NCBI RefSeq assembly: GCF_001475935.1
Contig: NZ_LDQA01000052.1
Coordinates: 1-61,065 of the forward strand
Direction of reading: 5' to 3'
Source: Aureimonas ureilytica
GTDB taxonomy: Bacteria; Pseudomonadota; Alphaproteobacteria; Rhizobiales; Rhizobiaceae
DNA: 61,065 nt
Under the pieces are notes generated by a model. The model was not told where the DNA came from. It saw nothing but the letters and a program-made list of their open reading frames with translations, and made no database searches. The translations under genes and the position numbers were made by a program. Each line of letters opens with the position of its first letter. The first letter of the stretch is position 1. Below, in pieces: positions 1-8,493 of the stretch.

Positions 1-122
1 TCCTAATACTCCCTTACGTTTTCCTTAGATTACCGGATCTGTGCTTTCGTGGAACGAAAGCGCAACCACGGAAGGATATACAGAGTCGCTCGTCGGAAGC
101 GTCAGATGGCTATAAGAGACAG
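1..122. other. Residual sequencing-adapter sequence at the contig tip
   Basis: Positions 90-122 match 30 of 33 bases of the standard Nextera read-1 transposase adapter, ending in the mosaic-end core TATAAGAGACAG. The three differences are at 97 and 109-110. The upstream stretch (about 55-85) loosely resembles a noisy P5 primer (ACCAC followed by GGATATACAG), which is suggestive only. The orientation is that of adapter followed by insert, so genuine DNA begins at about 123. A reading frame running through this segment is not biological. Confidence 0.85.
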
Positions 123-600
123 ATACCGTACGAGCCAGAACCAACACCCGTTGGTATGACGTATTCAAGCGCAACATACCATTCGACATTTCATTGACAT
201 GCATCGGATCGATCTTCTGTAAGTTTTGAGCCGAGAAGCCTCGTCTATAGACTTGGTTGGAATCGTATCCATACCCTTCCTTGAAGCTGTAGGAAATCAT
301 CTCAACGGATTTGACTTCTTCAAGGGCGTTAGACTCTGCCTTCCCGTGAATAACCTTCATTCGCTCGTCAGAGTCATTATAGGTAACACCCTTTGCTCCA
401 CCGTCTGTCATGAATTCGATGTATCCGTTTTGTCTGGCAAGAGAATACACGTTATTCGTATGACTTGTGATGATATGGCGATCGGCACCATAAATCGAAC
501 GGCAGATCAACTTGGTGGTGTCCGTACTGAAATAGTAGAATCCGCTCACGCTACCGAAGTTTTCTAGCTTCTTATCGATCGCTGTCTTTAGATCGCCTAA
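123..600 (-). pseudogene. Fragment of phage tail-fibre type protein with S74 chaperone domain
   Basis: The minus-strand frame encodes about 155 residues resembling the C-terminal intramolecular chaperone (peptidase S74) domain of phage tail fibres and spikes. It has the hallmark motif SDERMK, then a helical stretch and RRGFSAQNLQKIDP. In full proteins this domain trimerises the fibre and then cleaves itself off. Here the 5' side is cut by the IS701 end at 601, the apparent ATG (603-601) is made by the IS terminal repeat, and the 3' side runs into adapter at 122. Base composition looks lower in GC than the rest of the window, and no other phage gene is nearby. It may be a chimeric join made at the IS rather than a true neighbour. 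The domain call is fairly secure; its membership of this replicon is not. Confidence 0.55.
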
Positions 601-2019
601 CATTACAGTTGCGCATTTCGTTTGACATGGGAGGCACGAGCAGCGGCCTGGTGGGCTCTGCGCCAGAGCGACCATGCGATGACGTAGGCGGGGAGGATGC
701 GCCGTCTGGCCAAGCGGCAGGCGATGCGCCGGATTTCCTGCACGGACCAGCAGATCAGCGACGGTTCAGGGCTCGGGCTTCGACCCCCCTTTTAGCGGGT
801 ATCGCACCGTTGGCCTTGTGACGGATCGCGCTCATCATCGCGAAGGCCAGCATGACGAGCGAGACGTGACGGTGCCAGCCGTGCCAGGAGCGCGTTTCGT
901 TGTGGTCGAGGCCAAGTTCGTTCTTGGCGGTCTCGAAGCTGTCCTCGATCGCCCATCGGCGGCCCTCGACCTGGACCAGCGTTTCGATCGGCGTGCCGGC
1001 GGGACACCAGGTGGTGAAGAAGGCTAGTTCCCCGTCAGCGACATGACGCCGGATCAGGAGACCGCGGGTCCAAAGACCGGATGAGTGTTTGTCGTACTCG
1101 GCCGCCTCGAGGTCGGCCAGTTCCAGATAGGCCCAGTCGTGAAGGCGCTCACCCTTCGTGCCCTTGCCAGCCGACAGCCGCTGCCATGCAGCGGGATCCA
1201 GACCTTCGGCAATCTCGGCGGCCGTGCCGGCGACGGGCGGCTTGCCGATCCACGAGTTGAACTGGCTGTTGGCGTTGACGCCGAGCACATAGCCCTTGCC
1301 CGCCCGGCGCAGCGCCATCTCTATATCACCGACGCCATAAACGCTGTCGGCCGCCACCCAGGCGAAGGGCACGTGGGCTTCGATGGCACGATGGATCATC
1401 GCCAGCGCCAGCGCCGGCTTCGTGGCAAAACCAACATCGACGGGCACATGTGCCGCCTTCAGCCGGGACGGATCGCCCGTCCAGGCCTTCGGCAGATACG
1501 GAGCCCGGTCGACGAAGGCGTGACCGTGGCGCGAGGCGTACGCCGCAAAGACACCGATCTGGCAGTTCGTGATCTTGCCCGCTGAGCCTGTGTACTGCCG
1601 TCCAACACCGCAGGATGCATGACCCTGCTTCAGGAACCCGGTCTCGTCCAGCACGAGCACAGCATCGTCGTCGCTCAAGTGCTCGACGACGTAGTCCCGC
1701 ACGATGTCACGCAAGGCATCGGCATCCCAGCGCCCGCGTCCGAGAATGGCTTGCTGGCGCCACGGCCCCGGATCGCCCGCCGCTTCCGCCCGCATCCAGC
1801 CGGTCTTGCGCCGCTCTTCGGCCAAAAGTCCGTCCAGAAACAAACCCGCCGATGCCGCCACACGGTCCTGCGTGAACAACGGTCGCATCCGCCCCTTCAC
1901 GTCCCGCAGCGACGACGCCCACAGCTCCAGCGTCGCCTCGATCGATGCCACCATCGCCATGACCTCCCTGCCATGGCGCCACATCGATTCAGACTTCACT
2001 CATTCGTGCAACTGTAATG
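601..2019 (-). mobile_element. IS701-family insertion sequence, 1419 bp, with terminal repeats
   Basis: The element is bounded by inverted repeats CATTACAGTTGC (601-612) and GCAACTGTAATG (2008-2019). It is flanked by CTAA on both sides (597-600 and 2020-2023), which fits the 4-bp YTAR target duplication known for IS701. The single transposase gene ends inside the left repeat, as is usual in this family. The two flanks do not read as one original gene: the right flank is the start of an IS3 orfA and the left flank is a phage-type fragment. The CTAA match may therefore be coincidence after recombination or misassembly between IS copies. Confidence 0.85.
603..1999 (-). pseudogene. IS701-family transposase, single frameshift near the C-terminus
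   Basis: This is a DDE transposase of the IS701/IS4 superfamily. It shows VLDETGFLKQG and GVGRQYTGSAGK with NCQIGVF (first catalytic Asp region), WVAADSVYG (second Asp) and the GRRWAIEDSFETAKNELGLDH block (Glu). The start is a GTG at 1999; an ATG lies shortly after. The frame opened there stops at 755 after 414 residues, but the conserved tail (ICWSVQEIRRIACRLARRR, ending in an ochre codon inside the terminal repeat at 603-605) continues in another frame. A single extra G in the G6 run at 784-789 explains the shift. It is either a recent inactivating mutation or a homopolymer sequencing error. Confidence 0.85.
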
Positions 2020-2093
2020 CTAACTAGGGTGCCGTTCGCCGCCTGCGATAGGGAAAAGGCAATCCGTTCATTCGTAAACCAATTCTTGGGCAT
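2020..2093 (-). pseudogene. 5' stub of an IS3-family orfA
   Basis: An AGGAGG ribosome-binding site (2102-2107) precedes ATG at 2093. The peptide begins MPKNWFTNERIAFSLSQAAN and continues GTLV before the frame is cut at the IS701 junction. It aligns with the start of IS3-family OrfA proteins, including the copy at 55532 (MKKSKFTEAQIAFVLKQADE). The sequence back to about 2160 (TCCGGAC, GGGTGAGAATTTTC on the minus strand) looks like that element's terminal region. No continuation of orfA is found on the far side of the IS701. Confidence 0.65.
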
Positions 2094-2194
2094 TGTTTCT
2101 CTCCTCCCGTTAAGAAACTGTGCCAGAAAATTCTCACCCCGTCCGGACCAATTTCACAGGTTGAAACCGAACAGCCCTTTCATAAATTGTTACT

Positions 2195-2839
2195 TCATCC
2201 GTAGCATTTTTCCCAAACTTCAGGCAGCTTGGTGCAAACCATATCAGGCTTTCCGAACGCCCGGTCATGCTTGTCGAGCTGGGTGACGAAAGCTTCGATG
2301 CGTTCCCGCCAGGATGATGGTTGCTGTACATGATGAAGTTCCGGCGAAACGACACAAATTTTGTAGTTCGCCTGCTTCAACGCTCGATTATCCTTTTCTG
2401 CTAGGGGAACCCCGGTAAAGCTATCGGCCCAGATCCAGTCGACTCTGCAATCCGTCTCGCCTAGGAGACCGGAGAGGTTCAGCGCCGTTTGAGCACTTTC
2501 GTATTCCGATACGCGAACTGCAAAGTTGGGAACGCCCGCCAGCGCATGTTTCCGAATGAAAGGGAAACTCTCATCCAAAATAAAGAAATCGGTAATATTC
2601 CGCTCGGCGAGAAGGGCAAGGAGTTGCGGCTCCATTCCTTCTTCTTTTACATTGGCGATTAGGAAGCGATGCCGATAGTGGTCCAGCCAAGTTTCCAACG
2701 ATACCGCATCAGTCACGAAAGGGTCGTGGGTAACGAGGATTTCGTCACCGTGATTGCGTAAATCGATCTCCACGCCCCATTCCACGCTACTCGCGTCGAT
2801 TTCAGCCAAGCTGTTGCGTCGATGATGAACGAGTATCAT
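2195..2839 (-). CDS. Glycerophosphodiester phosphodiesterase-like protein
   Basis: This 214-residue cytoplasmic protein has a GDPD/PI-PLC-like TIM-barrel signature. HHRRNSLAEID stands in place of the usual HRG motif. It is followed by GVEIDLRNHGDEILVTHDP, the Glu-x-Asp and His-Asp pair that bind metal and act in catalysis. Classical enzymes cleave glycerophosphodiesters. In capsule loci such proteins are thought to act on phosphorylated sugar or polyol intermediates, and the true substrate is unknown here. It is the last gene of the minus-strand operon, and its ATG overlaps the stop of the upstream GT2 by 4 bases. The operon is followed within about 40 bp by IS debris, so any further downstream genes may have been lost. 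Confidence 0.75.
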   Translation of the reverse strand: MILVHHRRNSLAEIDASSVEWGVEIDLRNHGDEILVTHDPFVTDAVSLETWLDHYRHRFLIANVKEEGMEPQLLALLAERNITDFFILDESFPFIRKHALAGVPNFAVRVSEYESAQTALNLSGLLGETDCRVDWIWADSFTGVPLAEKDNRALKQANYKICVVSPELHHVQQPSSWRERIEAFVTQLDKHDRAFGKPDMVCTKLPEVWEKCYG

Positions 2840-3561
2840 TTCGCTAGAGCCCGATGCGAGAGAGTTCGACGCAATTCGAAGATATAGGCAAAGGTACGCC
2901 GGATTAACTTGATGCGGGTGCGCCAGCTACCGCCGCCTTTCGCTTCACCATGGATACGATTGGCGAATACGACAGGAACATCCAGGATCCGATAGTCCTC
3001 GGCACGCGCCCAGTACAACATGTAGAGGTCAAGCGAAAAGTCGTCGGGCGCCCCTGAAGCCAGATAACGCCCGTAGAAGGCGCGAGAGAAGAGTTTGGGC
3101 TGAGCGTTGACATCCTCGAGGTTCGTGCGGAGGGCCGCACTGGCAACGAGTTGCATGCCGAAGGTAAAGGTGGTTTCCAAGGCCCTTCTGTTCTGCCGAC
3201 GTCCTTTCACGACGATCCGGTCGTCCTTCTGGGCCCGAAACAGGTCGAAAGCTGTGAGCACATCATGCGGGTCAGTCTGCATGTCCGCGTGCGTCCACGC
3301 CAAAACATCCCCTTGCGCTTGCGCAAGTCCCGCCTTGATCCCGTAGCCATAGCCTTTGTTAACTGGAACACTGACGAGACGCAGCGTGGGATCCCCCGCT
3401 GTTTCTTCAGCAATACGCGCCCCGGTCTCATCTCGAGAGCCATTATCGACGAGAAGAACTTCTACGCCTTGGTGATTACGTAGTATTTCGCGCAATCGAG
3501 CAACAATTATAGGAATATTGCCCTGTTCGTTATAGCATGGTATGACGAGTGAAAGCTTCAA
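2836..3561 (-). CDS. Family 2 glycosyltransferase (DPM/polyprenyl-phosphate type)
   Basis: The product is a GT-A fold transferase of about 241 residues. It has an N-terminal LSLVIPCYNEQGNI, VLLVDNGSRDETG for nucleotide binding, GYGYGIKAGL, then THADMQTDP as the metal-binding DxD-like site. I chose the TTG at 3561 because AGAGGAG lies 8 bases upstream and the codon overlaps the stop of the preceding nucleotidyltransferase. An upstream ATG at 3594 would overlap that gene by 37 bases. No C-terminal membrane anchor is seen. By family it moves a sugar from a nucleotide donor to a lipid carrier or glycan, and the two nucleotidyltransferases next to it probably make its donor. Confidence 0.85.
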   Translation of the reverse strand: MKLSLVIPCYNEQGNIPIIVARLREILRNHQGVEVLLVDNGSRDETGARIAEETAGDPTLRLVSVPVNKGYGYGIKAGLAQAQGDVLAWTHADMQTDPHDVLTAFDLFRAQKDDRIVVKGRRQNRRALETTFTFGMQLVASAALRTNLEDVNAQPKLFSRAFYGRYLASGAPDDFSLDLYMLYWARAEDYRILDVPVVFANRIHGEAKGGGSWRTRIKLIRRTFAYIFELRRTLSHRALAK

Positions 3562-4358
3562 GACTTGGACTCCTCTTGAACGAAGGACGTCCAATAGGCG
3601 AGAGATCTCTCAAAGTTCTCATAATCCGTCGGCGTACCCCAACACACATAGCGCGAGATTTCCATGACCCGGACGTCGAGGCCGCTCTGGATCATGTAGC
3701 GGAAAATCTGGTCGACATAGAATTCGCCGTGGATCCTGTCGTTCGCCGCAATCATTTCCTCTGCGGCGCGGACGAAATCGTGACCGTGGCGAAACCAGAA
3801 CGTGCCGACAACCGCATGGTCTTCCAGTGGATTGCTGCTAACGGGAACCTTGATAGAGACGTCCAGCGCGCGCTCACCTTCCGTCCGGATCCAGCCATAA
3901 GCCGAAGGCTTTGCGAGAACAGCCTCGTTGCCTCGAAACGTGAAAATCAGTGCGTCGGCTTCCGCTGATAGGCGTCGAAAGGCTGCCGCATCTACATCCA
4001 TCCCGTTGTCGCAAGCCGCTATCAGAAGCGGCGCCGAGTTACCGATGACGTTGCGGGCCATGAGGCACGTGCTCGCTTGGCCCTCCGTCAATCGATCCAC
4101 GACCGTGAAACGGGCGCTAGGAAAGTGAGCGCGCAACTCTTCGTCCACCCCGTCAGCCTGATGGAAATCGCGGATCACGAAATGAAGTTCAGTATCGGGT
4201 GCGTCGAAGGCGACTGGCAAGTCCTCGACCGCAGCGACCACCATTGGCACCTGACGGGTCTGTCGCCGGCTCGACACCGGAATTACGGGCTTGTGCAGAG
4301 TGTACCCGGCGTCAATGAAACGCGATCCGGCCCCTGCCATCGGAATGAGGATATTCAT
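3558..4358 (-). CDS. Sugar-phosphate nucleotidyltransferase, second of a pair
   Basis: The 266-residue protein has a nucleotidyltransferase (Rossmann, NTP_transferase) fold. The signature MAGAGSRFIDAGY is followed by HKPVIPV with the conserved lysine, then ACDNGMDVD where family members carry the metal Asp, and GEFYVDQIFRYMI and CWGTPTDYENFERS at the C-terminus. It should join a sugar- or polyol-phosphate to an NTP, releasing pyrophosphate. It overlaps its upstream paralogue by 4 bases (ATGA). Two related but clearly diverged enzymes in one operon suggest either two different activated donors or a heteromeric enzyme. Substrate and nucleotide cannot be read from the sequence. Confidence 0.85.
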   Translation of the reverse strand: MNILIPMAGAGSRFIDAGYTLHKPVIPVSSRRQTRQVPMVVAAVEDLPVAFDAPDTELHFVIRDFHQADGVDEELRAHFPSARFTVVDRLTEGQASTCLMARNVIGNSAPLLIAACDNGMDVDAAAFRRLSAEADALIFTFRGNEAVLAKPSAYGWIRTEGERALDVSIKVPVSSNPLEDHAVVGTFWFRHGHDFVRAAEEMIAANDRIHGEFYVDQIFRYMIQSGLDVRVMEISRYVCWGTPTDYENFERSLAYWTSFVQEESKS

Positions 4359-5131
4359 GCGCAGCGCTGCCTGACCAGATTGGTCCAGTAGAGATATTCG
4401 TTAAGGTCCTCGGGCGTTCCCCACTGGCAGAAATGTTCGATGCCGCTTGGTACTTGGATGCGAAGGCCATCGGCGACGAGATGGTTATAGACCATGCTGA
4501 CGTAATATTCCCCGTTCAGCATATCGCCGGACTCTATCAGACGATTGCAGTATGCCTTCAATCGATGACCACTATCAAAAAAGTAGACTCCGGGAGAATG
4601 AAGGGAACGGGTTTTGTCTGCCTCGAAACTATACTTCTCGCGGATTTCCACGAGGTCACCTTTCTCGTCCACCTTGCAGGAGGCATAGAGATTGCGCTCA
4701 GGCAACAAGTGTGGATGGAAGCCGGTGTAACAGGGCACCGCACCTGCATAATGGCCGATATCGAGTTCGGCCAAAAAACGCGCATAGTCCCAATGCATGT
4801 AGTAGTCGCAATAGCTCACGAGAACCGGACGATCGTCATTGATCGCATCCGCCGCGCTCATCAGCGCACCCACCGGTCCGAGTTTGGCCCCTTCAACGCC
4901 CAAGATTCGACCGTTGGGCTTCAGGGTTGTCAGGATCTGGCGCATTCTGGTTTGAGCAAGGTGCTCGTTTCTGCAGATAAAGAGCGGCTCTTCCTCGCCT
5001 GGAAACATGCGCAGTACCCATTCGATCATGGGGCGACCGTCGACTTCAATCAGCGGCTTGGGGTCTTCAAAGCCAACACGAGCGAAGCGGGAGCCTTGCC
5101 CCGACATTGGAATGACCAATTGCAGGTTCAT
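4355..5131 (-). CDS. Sugar-phosphate nucleotidyltransferase, first of a pair
   Basis: This protein of about 258 residues starts MNLQLVIPMSGQGSRFARVG, with the loop that binds NTP, then DPKPLIEVDGRPMIEWVL, SYCDYYMHWDY (metal Asp) and NGEYYVSMVYNHLV and CQWGTPEDLNEYLYW. The ATG at 5131 overlaps the aldolase stop by 4 bases; longer upstream starts would run well into that gene. It is paralogous to the gene that follows it. Placed directly after a class II aldolase and a kinase-fusion gene, it likely activates the phosphorylated product of those enzymes. The assignment as a nucleotidyltransferase is strong; the donor made is unknown. Confidence 0.85.
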   Translation of the reverse strand: MNLQLVIPMSGQGSRFARVGFEDPKPLIEVDGRPMIEWVLRMFPGEEEPLFICRNEHLAQTRMRQILTTLKPNGRILGVEGAKLGPVGALMSAADAINDDRPVLVSYCDYYMHWDYARFLAELDIGHYAGAVPCYTGFHPHLLPERNLYASCKVDEKGDLVEIREKYSFEADKTRSLHSPGVYFFDSGHRLKAYCNRLIESGDMLNGEYYVSMVYNHLVADGLRIQVPSGIEHFCQWGTPEDLNEYLYWTNLVRQRCA

Positions 5132-5976
5132 GAACGCACCATTTTCTGGCGATATTTTTCTGACTCCAAGCCTATTAGCTTGTTCCGCTCCGCCTCGCTC
5201 AAAAAATGCGGAGACAGGTTTAGGCTCCTCATTGCCGCCAGCAGGAAGCTCACGGCTTGCCGTGTTTCGACCCCCGCCTGCGACAATCGTAGGGTCGGGT
5301 CGCAAGTGTAGACGGCCTGATCCGGAAATAGGAGGTTCTCGTCCCCCTCGGCCACGTCATCGGACCATGGAAAGGGCAGGTCGCGACCGAAGGCATCGAT
5401 CACCTTACGGTTTACCTCCTCGTGCAGCATAGCTGTCGTTTCAGGATCGGATCCCGTCACAACCAGACCATGGTTCTGAAGAAGCACGACCTGCGGTCGC
5501 AGCCCTTCCATTGTCTCGGCGACCAAATGGGTCAAGGCAATTCCGGGCGTCGCATAGTCCACCCATAGTGCCTCCGGCAGAATGTCCTGGGCTATCGCAC
5601 GGCCTTCCTGAGAGCAGGTAAGAAGGTTGACCCATACAGAATGCGTGTGGATCGTACAGGCGCCCATCAGGGCATGGAAGCCCGACTCGATCGATGGACG
5701 ACGTGTCTCACGGGCGTCGAGGACACAATTCTTTAAAAGCGCTGCGTAGGTCGTTTCGTTGTCGCAGTCGACTAAACCCTCCCTCAATTTGAGGACATCG
5801 AGCCAGATGAAGCCTGTCCCAGCTTCGACTGTTGCAAGGGACGTACCAGAAGCTTTGATAGCCATCCGGCCGTGATCGTCCTTAAGCGACGTGTTCCCTC
5901 CACCGCCCTGTACGTAAGCTGAACACGTACCGATCCGGCGGGAAGCGGAAGCGAGTGCTTCTAGATCAAGCTGCAT
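5128..5976 (-). CDS. Class II aldolase/adducin family protein
   Basis: The product is about 282 residues. It shows the phosphate-binding GGGGNTSLKD loop, KASGTSL and the metal-binding histidines of IHTHSVWVNLL, followed later by VVLLQNHGLVVTG with the third histidine. Family members are zinc-dependent aldolases, epimerases or dehydratases acting on sugar phosphates. I chose the ATG at 5976, preceded by GGTGG; an ATG six codons upstream (5994) is also possible and would overlap the kinase gene more. Translation appears coupled to genes on both sides. It probably supplies or remodels the sugar-phosphate backbone used by the downstream nucleotidyltransferases. Confidence 0.8.
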   Translation of the reverse strand: MQLDLEALASASRRIGTCSAYVQGGGGNTSLKDDHGRMAIKASGTSLATVEAGTGFIWLDVLKLREGLVDCDNETTYAALLKNCVLDARETRRPSIESGFHALMGACTIHTHSVWVNLLTCSQEGRAIAQDILPEALWVDYATPGIALTHLVAETMEGLRPQVVLLQNHGLVVTGSDPETTAMLHEEVNRKVIDAFGRDLPFPWSDDVAEGDENLLFPDQAVYTCDPTLRLSQAGVETRQAVSFLLAAMRSLNLSPHFLSEAERNKLIGLESEKYRQKMVRS

Positions 5977-8110
5977 GTCTGTCGTGCCACCCATGAAATA
6001 TACAGTACCCAAGAACGAGTTGCAGGAGACCCTCCCAGCCCGGGCGCCATTCTGGATTGTAGACACCAAAATCTTGCAAGCCGTCGAGATGCCTTTCTGC
6101 CAACGCCTTGATGTCCTCGATTTCGAAAGGATGATCGAATTCGAGCACCTGAAGGTCGTTGTCGTCGTAATAGTGGTGGAGGTTTCCAGGCATGGCTTCG
6201 TGCAAATCGTCAACGAGCTTATCGAAGAAAAAGGCATTCGATAGCGTGATCCGCAACCGCTCGTCTATCAGGAGACCGGCGCGTCCGATGTCATCAGCTG
6301 AGATCGTTTCCCGAGACAGGAAGGAGACAACGATGTCTGCGAAACGTTCCTGCGTGACAATATATTTGCGCGAGTCTGCCATCCGCTTCTGCACCGCAGC
6401 GATGACAGCCTCCTTGGTGTAATTGCGCTTTCGCATGTCGCGAACGACCTTGCGATGCAAAAGTACATCCGCATCCGGCTTCACAAAAATCTTCAGATCG
6501 TAGAGCTCGCGGGCCGGCTTCAGATAATAGGCGTGAAGCCCCTCAAGGATCATCACGGAACGTGGCTTGATCGGATGATCCTCGGTGAAGCGCCCCGTGT
6601 TGTGATCGTAATGGCGTCGCCAGATCAGCCTGTTTTGCCGGATCGAACGCAAATAATGCAACTCGTTGTGAAGCTCGTTGGCGCGTGGGTCGAGGTGAGT
6701 GAATTCCACCCATCGATCGTGACCACGCTGCCATTTGTGCATGTCGTCGCCGCATATGACGTCAAGATGACGGGCGCCAAATAGAGCCTGCAGTCCATCC
6801 GAGAGGGTCGATTTACCGGCGCCCGAATCCCCGGCGATGCCGATCATATAGGGGCGAGCGGTCAACTTGTGCTGTTGCGGCAGTCTAATGCCACGGTGAT
6901 AAACGACCGCGCAGCACAGAAACAGGACCGACTGCAGGATGGTAAAACTAATGTTGAGCGGTAGTTGCGGATCGATGCCAAGCGTGCCGGCCAACTCGAA
7001 AAGCGTGATATGCCGATTGCCATCGCCTAGCCGCCAGACTGTGGCATAGTCTGACGTAGGGGTCAGGGCGAAGTAAACGAAATAGGCGATCTGCAGTAGC
7101 ATGAAGAGCCCAAGGTATGGGGGGCTCAAACGTGAAAAGAAATAAATGAAAAAAGGAACTATCCAAAAGTACCATCCCTGTGCGGGAGCTACGAACAGAA
7201 GGATGGAGCCGAAAGAGAAGCCAATGAAGCTCAGTAGTAGATCGCGGTTTTGGATATGGATATGAAGAGAATAGGCAATCAAGCAGGTGATGAGGGCCGG
7301 AATGATGAAGAATGTGGTATTGCCACCCGAAACCGATATCTGAGCGAGACCAATACGGGCTTGCTCTGGATTTAGAAACACCATCTTGAGGAAGCCGGTG
7401 CTGGTTAGGTAAGGGATATTCCAGAAAACGAAGACCGCCAGCGATAAGGCCAAAAACTTTGCCACCAGCTTCTTACGCGACGTATTCTGCCAGAGATAGA
7501 CAAGAGCGATCGGCAAGGACACGATAATATGAGTCTTCGTGGCGAGGGCACAGCCAAGCAGAACGGCCGCGAGCATATGACGGCCTGAGATCAGGCAATA
7601 GATACAGGCCATTAGAAGCGCCACCGGAATGGCGTCAAGTTGGCCATGCACATAGCTGATGTAGAAGAGAAGCGGACAAGCCCAATAAAGACGCAGCAGC
7701 AGAGCTACATGTGTCCTCAACCACCGGCACAAGACCAGAAAGATGGTGATATCGGCCGCTAGAAGAGGCAGGCGGTAGAGAACCAGCACAGCCCTTTGAC
7801 CGAGCTCTCCCAGCCCTACGGCTCGTAGCGCGAGATGGGGGAACCCTTCGATGAATAACATCAGGGCTGGGTAGGGGAAATTCGCGTGCGATCCTATAGA
7901 CCAGAAAGTTTCGTACGGGTTCGATAGCGGATCCGCCACGAAACTACTGATGAAGGGCACGAATAAGTGCGTTAAATAATCCGAACCTGCGAGGCCGGAT
8001 ACGATCAGCTTCAGTGCCAGGACGAACCAGAAAAGAGGCGAACGGGCAATTTGGCCGGTCCAATCGAGGACACGTTCGCGCAGAGGAAGCGACGCTGATG
8101 TTTCGGTCAT
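5966..8110 (-). CDS. Polytopic GT-C-like membrane domain fused to a uridine-kinase-like domain
   Basis: The 714-residue protein has two parts. Residues 1 to about 410 form a polytopic membrane region of roughly ten hydrophobic helices. It has an early loop with SNPYETFWSIG and LYRLPLLAADI, resembling mannosyl/GT-C lipid-carrier-dependent transferases. Residues about 420-714 are a soluble P-loop kinase of the uridine kinase/phosphoribulokinase family, with GIAGDSGAGKST (Walker A near residue 425), ICGDDMHKW, YDHNTGRF and ILEGLHAYY. The ATG at 8110 overlaps the GtrA stop by 4 bases. The fusion places a kinase at the membrane next to a putative transferase. An ordinary role in uridine salvage is unlikely in this operon; phosphorylation of an unusual sugar or polyol is my inference. 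Confidence 0.85.
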   Translation of the reverse strand: MTETSASLPLRERVLDWTGQIARSPLFWFVLALKLIVSGLAGSDYLTHLFVPFISSFVADPLSNPYETFWSIGSHANFPYPALMLFIEGFPHLALRAVGLGELGQRAVLVLYRLPLLAADITIFLVLCRWLRTHVALLLRLYWACPLLFYISYVHGQLDAIPVALLMACIYCLISGRHMLAAVLLGCALATKTHIIVSLPIALVYLWQNTSRKKLVAKFLALSLAVFVFWNIPYLTSTGFLKMVFLNPEQARIGLAQISVSGGNTTFFIIPALITCLIAYSLHIHIQNRDLLLSFIGFSFGSILLFVAPAQGWYFWIVPFFIYFFSRLSPPYLGLFMLLQIAYFVYFALTPTSDYATVWRLGDGNRHITLFELAGTLGIDPQLPLNISFTILQSVLFLCCAVVYHRGIRLPQQHKLTARPYMIGIAGDSGAGKSTLSDGLQALFGARHLDVICGDDMHKWQRGHDRWVEFTHLDPRANELHNELHYLRSIRQNRLIWRRHYDHNTGRFTEDHPIKPRSVMILEGLHAYYLKPARELYDLKIFVKPDADVLLHRKVVRDMRKRNYTKEAVIAAVQKRMADSRKYIVTQERFADIVVSFLSRETISADDIGRAGLLIDERLRITLSNAFFFDKLVDDLHEAMPGNLHHYYDDNDLQVLEFDHPFEIEDIKALAERHLDGLQDFGVYNPEWRPGWEGLLQLVLGYCIFHGWHDRHAA

Positions 8111-8493
8111 CGACGAAACACAAAGAAGCGGGTGCCGAGGAAATTCGTGCACGTCGTCAGTACGATCGCCGCGAGATTGGCGATACGAGGGTCAAAATTC
8201 AACAACTCGACCAAGCCCCGAATAAAGAGCAAGCCGCAGATGAGGGAGATGCCGTAGACCAGCCAATAGGATGCAACGAGCTTGGGGCTTGAAGGAGCCG
8301 ATACGCCGAAGGTCCAACTCTTGTTGAGACTATAGCCTACAGCGACGCCGATCAAAAACCCGCCCGCCGCTGCCGGAATGTAATCAATACCAAGCAGGAT
8401 GAGCCCGTAGAAGACACTATAATTGACGACAGTGGATAGAGCGCCGACGATCAGAAATCGGCCGATTTCTCCGGTGAGGGCAGAGCGGATCAC
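8107..8493 (-). CDS. GtrA-family membrane protein (flippase-like)
   Basis: The 128-residue protein has four predicted transmembrane helices and the GtrA signature: an N-terminal FLIVGALSTVVNYSVFY, GVAVGYSLNKSWTF between helices two and three, and a final TNFLGTRFFVFRR. GtrA-like proteins are thought to move polyprenyl-linked sugars across the inner membrane so that a periplasmic GT-C enzyme can use them. The next gene begins with exactly such a GT-C-like domain. It overlaps both neighbours by 4 bases, so co-translation is likely. Confidence 0.88.
   Translation of the reverse strand: MIRSALTGEIGRFLIVGALSTVVNYSVFYGLILLGIDYIPAAAGGFLIGVAVGYSLNKSWTFGVSAPSSPKLVASYWLVYGISLICGLLFIRGLVELLNFDPRIANLAAIVLTTCTNFLGTRFFVFRR

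Noticed and set aside
25-675. A 216-codon minus-strand ORF taken as one gene
   Set aside because: Its C-terminal part is translated adapter sequence and its N-terminal part is IS terminal DNA; only the middle is a real protein fragment.
597-2023. CTAA on both sides of the IS701 as proof of simple insertion
   Set aside because: The family prefers YTAR targets, so a matching tetramer has a high chance probability, and the two flanks do not rebuild one gene.
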